In this document: piece after piece, positions 1 to 5,148 of the stretch | Position numbering within the stretch: position 1 is the first letter of the stretch | Layout of the letters: each line of letters opens with the position of its first letter | From: Myxococcales bacterium | Lineage (GTDB): Bacteria; Myxococcota_A; Polyangia; Nannocystales; Nannocystaceae | Length of the DNA: 6,134 nt | NCBI GenBank assembly: GCA_020431135.1 | Contig: JAGQIT010000109.1 | Location: 1-6,134, forward strand | Direction: 5' to 3' | Notes under the pieces: model-generated | The model's database searches: none | Told to the model about the DNA's origin: nothing | What the model saw: the letters and a program-made list of their open reading frames with translations, nothing else | Position numbers and translations under genes: made by a program

Positions 1-31
1 GCTCCGCGTCGTCGCCCTCGCCCCGGGCCAT
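1..31 (-). CDS. Possible start of a downstream gene, cut by the left edge
   Basis: An ATG on the minus strand at 29-31 lies only 3 bases after the kinase stop codon (TGA GCG ATG). The frame stays open to the window edge and reads MARGEGDDAE. A purine-rich GGGCGAG stretch sits inside the last kinase codons, about a dozen bases before this ATG, and could serve as a weak ribosome binding site. The spacing is typical of an operon partner. Ten residues are too few to assign a family. It could equally be a chance ATG in the 3' flank, so confidence is low. Confidence 0.3.
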   Translation of the reverse strand, partial: MARGEGDDAE

Positions 32-34
32 CGC

Positions 35-2305
35 TCAGCTCGTCTCGCCCTGGGCCTCGCGCGGGCCGTAGGCGTAGTAGCCGACCCGGTAGCCGCTGCT
101 CTCGCTCCGCGGGTCGACCTCGTTGAGGACCACGCCGAGGAGGTTGGTGTCGCCCTGGCGCAGGCTGCTGATCGCCCGCTGGAGGTCGGCCTTGCTCGTC
201 GCCTGGCAGCGGGCGACGAGGAGCACCCCGTCGACGATCCGCGCGAGGATCACCGGGTCGGTCACCGGAAGCACCGGCGGCGAGTCGATGAGGATGACGT
301 CGAAGCGCTCGCGGAGCTCGCCGAGGAGCTTGCGCATCGCCGCCGAGTCGAGGAGCTCCGCCGGGTTCTGCGGGACCTCGCCGCACAGGAGCACCGAGAG
401 GTTGTCGGGGCGCGCCTCGTCGGGGCCGAGCTCGTCGCCGCCGGTGAGCAGCGCCTCGTCGACGGTCGCCGTGCCCTGGAGGAGCGCCGCGAGCCCCGGC
501 GGATCCTCGCCCGCCGGCGGCGTGAAGACCTGGTGGAGCCGCGGCCGGCGCATGTCGGCGTCGATCAGGAGCACGCGCTTGCCCGACTGGCAGAAGCTCA
601 TCGCCAGGTTCAGGGTCGTCGAGCTCTTGCCCTCGCTCGAGTTCGGCGAGGTGATCATCAGCGTCCGGCACGGGTGGCTGCCCTCGACGAAGGTCAGCGC
701 CGTCCGCAGGCCGCGGCAGCGCTCGGCCATCAGCGACTGCGGGTAGAGGAAGGCGTGGAGGTCGCGTTGGCGCCGCTGGGCGCGGATGTTGCCGCCGCCG
801 AGGCGGGCGTCGTTGGGGAGGAGCGGGAGCTGGGCGAGGACCGGCAGGCCGTAGGCGGCGATCGCCCGCTCGAGGTCGGCGAGCGAGCGGATCCTCGTGT
901 CGCGCAGGTCGATCGCCAGGGCCAGGAGCGCGCCGAGGCCGAGACCTGTCACGAGGGCCAGGGCGAGGAGGAGCGCCTTCGGCGGGTAGACCGGCTTGCG
1001 CGGCGCGGTCGCGCGGTCGAGGATCTCGATGCCCTCGGCCTCGACGCGGTTGGTCATGCCGATCTCGGCGTCTCGCTGGGCGACGAGCGAGTAGGTCTCG
1101 TCGGCCGTCTTGGCGTCGCGCTCGAGCTTGCGGTACTCGCGCTCGAGGCCCGCCATCTCGAGGGCCCGCTGCTTCTCGGCGGCGAGCGACGCCTCGTGGC
1201 GCTGCTTGGTCTTGAGGGTCGCGTTGGCCTTGGCCTTGAGCGAGCGCAGGAGCTCCTCGCCCTCGCGGTCGATGCGGCCGTTGATCAGCGTCAGCCGGCG
1301 CTCGGCCTGCTGGAGCTCGGGCATCTTCGGCCCGTACTTGACGCTGAGCTGCTCGACCTCGCGCTCGGCCGCGAGCTGCTCGGCGCGCATCTCCTCGAAG
1401 ACCTTGCGCTCGAGCGGCGGCAGCAGGGTCGCCGACGCCAGGCTCCCCGACTTGTGCAGGCGCTTGGCCTCGTCGTAGGCGGCCTGGGCGGCGTAGTGGT
1501 CGGCCTCCGCCTGCTTGAGGTGGGTGGTCTCGGCGATCACCGCCTCGGTGATCTCGTTTTGCCGGTCGGCGAGCGACACCGACGAGATCTCGTGGCCCTC
1601 GAGGAAGTCGGCGATCTTCTCCTCGGCGCCGCGCAGCTCGGCGAGCGCCTTGCCGCGCTCGCTCGTCAGGTTCTCCTTGGCCTGCTTGCCGGTGTCGGTG
1701 CGCCGCTTCTGCGTGTAGTCGAGGAAGGCGTCGGCGAGGGCGTTGGCGATCTCGGCGGCGATGTCCGCGTCCGGGTAGTCGGCGTTGATCTTGAGGATCC
1801 GCGAGCCGCGGACCTCCTCGACGAAGGTGATCTCGCGCAGGCGCTCGACCGGGTCGATCTCGGCGATCTTCGCCAGGCGCTCGGGCTCGGAGGTGATCCG
1901 ATCGACGCCGAGGAAGACCGGGTCCTGGGCGAGGCCGAGGCTGGAGAGCGCCCGCCCGGCGACCTCGCGGCTCGAGATGATCTCGCGCTGGGTCTGGTAG
2001 TACTCGCGGTAGGCGAGGAGGCGGCCCTCGCCCTCGTCGCTGACGCCCTTCACCTTGTCGAGGACCTGCGGCCCGCTGAGGTGGAGGACGACGGTCGCGC
2101 TCGCGCGCCAGCGCGGCTGGAGGGTCGAGATCGTCACCAGCGCCGCGGCGACGGCGACGGCCGCCGTGGTGGCGACGACGAGCCAGCGGCGGCGGAGGAT
2201 CCCGAGGAGGCGCGCGAGCTGCTCGAGGGCTTTGTCGGCCTCGTCGTGCGGTTCGCCGGGGGCTCCTCCGTGGGGCGCGCCCGGGCCTGGCGTCAGCGCG
2301 GCCAT
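35..2305 (-). CDS. Polysaccharide co-polymerase / bacterial tyrosine autokinase (Wzc type)
   Basis: This 756-residue inner-membrane protein combines a Wzz-type chain-length domain and a cytoplasmic BY-kinase domain, the arrangement of Wzc-family proteins that control capsule or exopolysaccharide polymerisation and export. In order: an N-terminal cytoplasmic tail; membrane segment about 41-62; periplasmic Wzz-like region to about 200; a charged Glu/Lys/Ala-rich region about 205-415, probably coiled coil; the Pro motif PRKPVYPP (435-442); membrane segment about 443-466; then the kinase. The kinase shows the oligomerisation motif E528-x2-R531-x2-R534, Walker A TSPNSSEGKSST (552-563, Lys560), Walker A' LLIDADMRRP (579-588), Walker B DVILIDSPP (669-677) and a short C-terminal Tyr cluster (Tyr739, 743, 744, 746). 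The Walker A loop has Ser-Ser where Pro-Gly is usual. The frame is open upstream for 50 more codons, but that stretch is Arg/Pro-rich and unlike the family. The ATG at 2305 fits the domain start and a promoter just upstream. The family call is firm; the particular polymer is unknown. Confidence 0.95.
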   Translation of the reverse strand: MAALTPGPGAPHGGAPGEPHDEADKALEQLARLLGILRRRWLVVATTAAVAVAAALVTISTLQPRWRASATVVLHLSGPQVLDKVKGVSDEGEGRLLAYREYYQTQREIISSREVAGRALSSLGLAQDPVFLGVDRITSEPERLAKIAEIDPVERLREITFVEEVRGSRILKINADYPDADIAAEIANALADAFLDYTQKRRTDTGKQAKENLTSERGKALAELRGAEEKIADFLEGHEISSVSLADRQNEITEAVIAETTHLKQAEADHYAAQAAYDEAKRLHKSGSLASATLLPPLERKVFEEMRAEQLAAEREVEQLSVKYGPKMPELQQAERRLTLINGRIDREGEELLRSLKAKANATLKTKQRHEASLAAEKQRALEMAGLEREYRKLERDAKTADETYSLVAQRDAEIGMTNRVEAEGIEILDRATAPRKPVYPPKALLLALALVTGLGLGALLALAIDLRDTRIRSLADLERAIAAYGLPVLAQLPLLPNDARLGGGNIRAQRRQRDLHAFLYPQSLMAERCRGLRTALTFVEGSHPCRTLMITSPNSSEGKSSTTLNLAMSFCQSGKRVLLIDADMRRPRLHQVFTPPAGEDPPGLAALLQGTATVDEALLTGGDELGPDEARPDNLSVLLCGEVPQNPAELLDSAAMRKLLGELRERFDVILIDSPPVLPVTDPVILARIVDGVLLVARCQATSKADLQRAISSLRQGDTNLLGVVLNEVDPRSESSGYRVGYYAYGPREAQGETS

Positions 2306-2315
2306 CGGTCGGAGT

Positions 2316-2345
2316 AGCTTAGGATCCCGCGGGCGCGGCCGCCAA
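2316..2345 (-). promoter_or_regulatory. Candidate sigma70-type promoter of the kinase gene
   Basis: On the minus strand TTGGCG (2345 to 2340) and TAAGCT (2321 to 2316) are separated by 18 bases. Each hexamer matches four of six consensus positions. Transcription would begin near 2309, only a few bases before the ATG at 2305, leaving essentially no leader. The 25 bases before the ATG contain no Shine-Dalgarno-like purine run. TAAGCT stands out as a comparatively A/T-rich island in very GC-rich DNA. Predicted by eye only. Confidence 0.4.
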
Positions 2346-2441
2346 GCGAGGCGCAGAATGCTCGCGCGCGACGAAACGCGCCCTCCGGCGGCGAGATCGC
2401 CAGCGCTCGCGCCGCGCGGAGCGGCGCTGCGGGGGCGCCGA

Positions 2442-2459
2442 GGCGGAGATCTCACCGCC
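2442..2459. promoter_or_regulatory. Palindromic candidate operator in the divergent region
   Basis: A perfect 8-base palindrome, GAGATCTC (2446-2453), is flanked by GGCG on the left and, after two extra bases, CGCC on the right. The result is an imperfect 18-base dyad midway between the two divergent genes. A related smaller dyad, GGCGA-GA-TCGCC, lies at 2390-2401. Such symmetry could bind a dimeric regulator, but short palindromes are frequent in GC-rich DNA and there is no direct link to the LysR protein. Confidence 0.2.
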
Positions 2460-2558
2460 GCGCCGTGGGTGCGCCGGGCCGCGTCCAGCGGACCTGGCCG
2501 GGATGACCCGCGCCGCGACTCGGGGTCGCGACGTCGTGGGGAGCGCGATGACCGACGA

Positions 2559-2592
2559 GCGCAGCTCGAGTGGGAGGTGCACGGCGCTGCGC
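2559..2592. repeat. Inverted repeat GCGCAGC / GCTGCGC
   Basis: The 7-base arms GCGCAGC (2559-2565) and GCTGCGC (2586-2592) are perfectly complementary, with a 20-base spacer, about 125 bases before the LysR ATG. It could be a two-half-site operator or a weak stem-loop. The arms are pure G/C apart from one base each, so chance is a serious alternative. Confidence 0.2.
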
Positions 2593-2700
2593 GACCTCGC
2601 GGGCCGCGTCGGACGTGTTGTCGACGGGGGCGAAGGGGCGAGGCGTCGTCCGCCGAGGACGTCGGCGAGGGCGCGATCCAGCGCGCCTGTGCAGGTGCAG

Positions 2701-2706
2701 TATAGT
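2701..2706 (+). promoter_or_regulatory. Candidate -10 box of the LysR gene
   Basis: TATAGT matches five of six positions of the sigma70 -10 consensus and is the most A/T-rich hexamer in this neighbourhood. It lies nine bases before the ATG at 2716, so the start site would fall around 2712-2714, giving a leaderless or nearly leaderless mRNA. No good -35 element is present 16-18 bases upstream (sequence around 2677-2684 is GC-rich), which suggests a weak or activator-dependent promoter. No Shine-Dalgarno sequence precedes the ATG. Confidence 0.4.
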
Positions 2707-2715
2707 CGCTGCGCG

Positions 2716-3663
2716 ATGAACCTCTCGCAGCTGCGCTACTTCCGTGAGGTCGCCAGGCTCGGCAGCATGAGCGCCGCGACGCGGGTGCTCAAGGTCTCCC
2801 AGCCGACGCTCAGCGTGGCGATGCGCCAGCTCGAGGAGTCGCTGCAGTCGAAGCTGCTCCTGCGTCACCGCGGCGGCGTCGACCTGACGGCGGCCGGCGA
2901 GGAGCTGCTGCGCCACGCGGAGGAGATCTTCGCCATGCTCGATCGCGCGGCTGCGGCGGTCGCGGGGATCGAGCACGAGCTCGTCGGCACCTACGTCCTC
3001 GGCTGTCACGAGTCGCTCGGCGCCTACTTCCTCCCGCGCTTCCTCCCGGGCTTCCTGCGCGAGGCCCCGCAGATCGCGCTGACGCTGCACTGTGCGACCA
3101 GCGGCGACGTCCTGCGCGCGGTGGTCGATCGCGAGATCCCCTTCGGCGTCGTCGTCAACCCGACCCCGCACCCGGACCTCGTGCTCCTGCCGCTCTTCCG
3201 CGACGCGGTCGATCTCTTCGTCGCCGCCGACGACGACGCGCCGCCGCTCGCTGGGCCCGCCTTCTACGGCCCCGAGGGCAGCTACACCAAGGACATGGCG
3301 GTCGCGGCGGCACTGCTCCGCGACCGCCCGCTGCTCTTCGCCGGCCGCGTCCAGCAGTGCGCCTGGCTCCTCGACCAGCTCGCCGAGCGCGACATCGTCC
3401 CCCGCCGGCTCCTCTCCTGCGGCGACTTCGAGCTCGTCAAGTCGCTCGCGCTCGCCGGCGTCGGCGCGGCGATCATGCCGCGGCGGATCGCCGCCTACGG
3501 CCACGCCGGGCGCTTGCGCCGGCTCCACGCCGAGCTGCCGATCTTCCCCGACCAGATCTGCCTGATCTACCGCGGCGACCTGCCGAAGACGCGGGCCGCG
3601 ATGTTCCTCAAGGACGCGCTGCTGCGCTGCGGCAAGCAGATGCCGGACGTCGGCGCGCCGTGA
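2716..3663 (+). CDS. LysR-family transcriptional regulator
   Basis: This 315-residue protein has the length and organisation of a LysR-type regulator, a cytoplasmic DNA-binding protein that usually acts as a tetramer and responds to a small-molecule co-inducer. Residues 1-59 form the winged helix-turn-helix: MNLSQLRYFREVARLGSMS at the N-terminus, then SQPTLSVAMRQLEE as the recognition helix and LLLRHRGGVDLTAAGEELL as the wing. A linker helix spans about 60-90. The substrate-binding fold runs about 92-300 and includes the typical SLALAGVGAAIMP stretch (243-255). The ATG at 2716 is chosen because the HTH begins immediately there; the frame is open upstream to 2503, but the extra 71 codons encode Arg-rich sequence unlike the family. 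It is divergent from the kinase gene and convergent with the protease gene. Its last 17 codons overlap a block that reappears, decayed, downstream. The ligand and regulon cannot be read from sequence. Confidence 0.95.
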   Translation: MNLSQLRYFREVARLGSMSAATRVLKVSQPTLSVAMRQLEESLQSKLLLRHRGGVDLTAAGEELLRHAEEIFAMLDRAAAAVAGIEHELVGTYVLGCHESLGAYFLPRFLPGFLREAPQIALTLHCATSGDVLRAVVDREIPFGVVVNPTPHPDLVLLPLFRDAVDLFVAADDDAPPLAGPAFYGPEGSYTKDMAVAAALLRDRPLLFAGRVQQCAWLLDQLAERDIVPRRLLSCGDFELVKSLALAGVGAAIMPRRIAAYGHAGRLRRLHAELPIFPDQICLIYRGDLPKTRAAMFLKDALLRCGKQMPDVGAP

Positions 3664-3727
3664 TCCAGGAGGCCGCGAGGTCGGCCACGGGTTGCTTGAA
3701 GGGACAGGTTGGTGGCGCCTGAGCGCG
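3610..3727 (+). repeat. Source copy of a collinear duplication (LysR 3' end plus flank)
   Basis: Three blocks in this stretch recur in the same order downstream. Block A is 3610-3632 (23 bp, LysR codons from Lys299) and is identical to 3801-3823. Block B is 3641-3657 (TGCCGGACGTCGGCGCG), identical to 3936-3952. Block C is 3694-3717, matching 3975-3998 at 18 of 24 positions, and is followed in both copies by a CT(A)GAGCGC-like tail. Blocks A and B lie within the intact LysR coding sequence, so this is the probable parental copy. Confidence 0.7.
3671..3686 (+). terminator. Weak hairpin after the LysR stop codon
   Basis: GGCCG (3671-3675) and CGGCC (3682-3686) can form a 5-bp all-GC stem with a 6-base loop, eight bases after the LysR TGA. 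No T-run follows (ACGGGTTGCTTG), so it does not look like a standard intrinsic terminator; it might only protect a 3' end or be chance. Confidence 0.2.
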
Positions 3728-3730
3728 CGG

Positions 3731-3754
3731 CTGCGCTGCGAGGAGTGAGGCGCC
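3731..3754 (+). repeat. Partial repeat sharing the CTGCGCTGCG core
   Basis: CTGCGCTGCG at 3731-3740 is followed by AGGAGTGAGGCGCC. The segment starting at 3813 has the same ten bases followed by GGAGTGCGGCGGCGCC, so the similarity continues well beyond the core. The same ten bases also occur at 3622-3631 inside the LysR gene. The 3801-3838 segment therefore looks like a mosaic: its left part matches LysR, its right part matches this segment, and the two meet at the shared core. Confidence 0.55.
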
Positions 3755-3800
3755 TCCTGGGCGTGGCGGGAGCGGCGGGGCGGCGCTTACGGTGCCCGCG

Positions 3801-4012
3801 AAGGACGCGCTGCTGCGCTGCGGGAGTGCGGCGGCGCCCCGCGAGCCCGTGGGCGGCGCTGTCCTCTGGCGCTGCAGACTGTGACCCGCCAAAGGCCGGG
3901 CTGCGACGCGTTCTCTGGGCGCCGCGAGGAGCCGGTGCCGGACGTCGGCGCGGCGCAAGCGTGAATGCGTGAATGTCTCAAGGGCCATGTCGGTGGCGAG
4001 CGCTAGAGCGCC
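3801..4012 (+). repeat. Derived copy of the LysR 3' end and flank, with indels
   Basis: This contains blocks A (3801-3823, exact), B (3936-3952, exact) and C (3975-3998, 18/24) in the parental order. Relative to the parent there are about 104 extra bases between A and B, and B to C is 14 bases shorter. Translated in their matching frames, A reads KDALLRCG and B reads PDVGA followed after a few codons by TGA, echoing the LysR C-terminus. The 104-base insertion puts the two out of frame, so this is a remnant and not an expressed gene part. Its right end reaches the stop codon of the protease gene. Confidence 0.65.
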
Positions 4013-5148
4013 TGGACGGCGGGGTGCGCCCGCATCACCCGCCCCTGCGCCGGGCTGAAGCCGACCGAGGCGGCGCGCTCGGGGTTGTAGTGCATGATGT
4101 TGTCGGGGCCGGTGTCATCGAGCGGATCGGCCCCGCCGTTCTCCTCGACCGCATGAAAGAGCCCGAGGTAGTGGCCGAGCTCATGGGCGAGGACGTGCGC
4201 CTGGACGTCGACCGGCACGTCCACGGGCCCGGCGCTCGGCGTCAGGCAGTCGAGCCCCGGCATGAACACGGCGTCGGCTGGGCCGGCGCCGCCGGGGATC
4301 CGCGGGGTGAAGCCGTTGACCGCGCGCGGCGGGCCGAAGATCGGGTCGTCGTAGCGCAGGCAGGCGCCGAAGACGACGTCGACGGCGGTCTCGGCCTTCG
4401 GCGGCGCCTCGGCGAGCGCGGCGGCGAGGTCGGAGGGGTCGCCGGCGTGGAAGCGGAGCTCCGGCGAGAGAACGTCGAGGTCGACGGTCTCGACGAGCCG
4501 CGGGACGATCCCGGCCTCGGCGAGCTCCTCGCGCAGCGCGTCCATCAGCGCCGCCTGCCGGGGCCCGTCGCCGCGGAGGATCGAGCTGTCGGCGACGAGG
4601 AAGCGGAGGTCGAGCGCCGCCTCCTCGGGCGCCGCGGCGATCGCCTGGAGCTCGACCCGCAGCGGCGGGCGGCTGTCCGGCGTGCTCAGGGGCGTGAGGG
4701 TCTCGCAGTCGAGCTGGGCGAGGCGGAGCGCGAGGCCGGTCTCGGGCTCGAAGCGCTCGGCGTCGGAGAGGAGGACGAAGACCCCGGCGGCGGCGGCCAT
4801 CGAGGTCCGCAGCGCGCAGCCCCGGCAGTCGACGCCCGGGCTGCGTCCGCCGACGACCTCCCGACCGCGGCCGTCGACGAGCGCGCTGAGCTGGAAGCAG
4901 ACCCCCGGGTCGCTGGTGACCCGGAGGGCGACGGCGTCGGCGGGCCCCTGGTCGCGGATCGTCAGCGTCTCGCTCTCGCCGTCGCTGTTGAAGCGCGCGC
5001 GCTCGACCTCGACCCACGCGCTCGCGTCGTCCTCCCCGGACGCCGCCGCGTCCGGGGAGGTGTCGCTCTCGCGCTCGTCCGCGTCGGCGTCGCAGCCGGC
5101 GAGGAGCACCGCGAGCGCGGCTCGGCCGAGGGTCGTCGTCCAGCTCAT
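4003..5148 (-). CDS. Lipoprotein zinc metalloprotease (metzincin, pappalysin/M43-like)
   Basis: This 381-residue protein is predicted to be an exported lipoprotein protease. A short signal peptide ends in the lipobox LAGC with Cys19 as the lipidation site. An acidic, Ser/Ala-rich linker (about 20-44) follows, probably holding the enzyme away from the membrane. Residues about 46-155 look like a beta-rich domain with Cys84, Cys108-x2-Cys111 and Cys148, which could form disulfides. The catalytic domain runs about 165-381 and carries the extended zinc site HELGHYLGLFH (322-332; zinc ligands His322, His326, His332, catalytic Glu323) and a Met-turn NIMHY (350-354), the metzincin signature. The ending GFSPAQGRVMRAHP is also like the C-terminal helix of M43 proteases. 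The start ATG overlaps the stop of the upstream HEAT gene (ATGA). No Shine-Dalgarno precedes it, so translation probably depends on coupling. The substrate is unknown. Other metzincin families are the main alternative. Confidence 0.9.
   Translation of the reverse strand: MSWTTTLGRAALAVLLAGCDADADERESDTSPDAAASGEDDASAWVEVERARFNSDGESETLTIRDQGPADAVALRVTSDPGVCFQLSALVDGRGREVVGGRSPGVDCRGCALRTSMAAAAGVFVLLSDAERFEPETGLALRLAQLDCETLTPLSTPDSRPPLRVELQAIAAAPEEAALDLRFLVADSSILRGDGPRQAALMDALREELAEAGIVPRLVETVDLDVLSPELRFHAGDPSDLAAALAEAPPKAETAVDVVFGACLRYDDPIFGPPRAVNGFTPRIPGGAGPADAVFMPGLDCLTPSAGPVDVPVDVQAHVLAHELGHYLGLFHAVEENGGADPLDDTGPDNIMHYNPERAASVGFSPAQGRVMRAHPAVQAL

Larger units (their letters stand above)
2306..2715. 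other. Divergent intergenic region between kinase and LysR genes
   Basis: This 410-bp stretch separates the two divergent starts. Frames across it are open only because of high GC, and their translations are Arg/Ala/Pro/Gly-rich with no recognisable domain, so I call no gene here. It contains a candidate promoter at each end and two dyad-symmetric sequences that could be operators. A LysR protein often acts from a shared divergent region of this kind, so regulation of the kinase gene and autoregulation are reasonable inferences. I could not identify a convincing T-N11-A LysR box by eye. Confidence 0.6.
3664..4002. other. Convergent intergenic region with decayed duplicated DNA
   Basis: The 339 bases between the LysR and protease stop codons contain no gene I can support. 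Open frames here start at non-ATG codons or give Arg/Ala-rich, domain-free translations. Most of the stretch can be understood as a rearranged duplicate of the LysR 3' end and its flank, with additional partial repeats. I see no T-rich terminator for either convergent gene. Confidence 0.6.

Noticed and set aside
533..2317. A long plus-strand open frame antisense to the kinase gene
   Set aside because: Its translation is a monotonous Arg/Leu/Glu/Ala/Gly-rich sequence without domains, as expected of a mirror frame in very GC-rich DNA, and the opposite strand encodes an unmistakable kinase.
2306..2455. N-terminal extension of the kinase
   Set aside because: The 50 extra residues are Arg/Pro/Ala-rich and unlike Wzc proteins; a promoter-like sequence sits inside this stretch.
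2503..2715. N-terminal extension of the LysR protein
   Set aside because: The 71 extra codons encode Arg/Ser-rich sequence, and the conserved HTH starts exactly at the ATG at 2716.
3835..3855. CGCCC / GGGCG stem-loop as a terminator in the convergent region
   Set aside because: It has a five-bp stem with an 11-base GC-rich loop and no T-tract; such pairs are frequent at this composition.
3664..4002. Insertion sequence, CRISPR array or tRNA in the convergent region
   Set aside because: There are no terminal inverted repeats or transposase frame, no regular repeat-spacer pattern, and no tRNA-like fold. The repeats present are irregularly spaced and match the LysR 3' end.
4000..4011. GCGCT-AG-AGCGC hairpin at the protease stop codon as a terminator
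   Set aside because: The loop would be only two bases, the stem is five base pairs, and no T-run follows on the minus strand.
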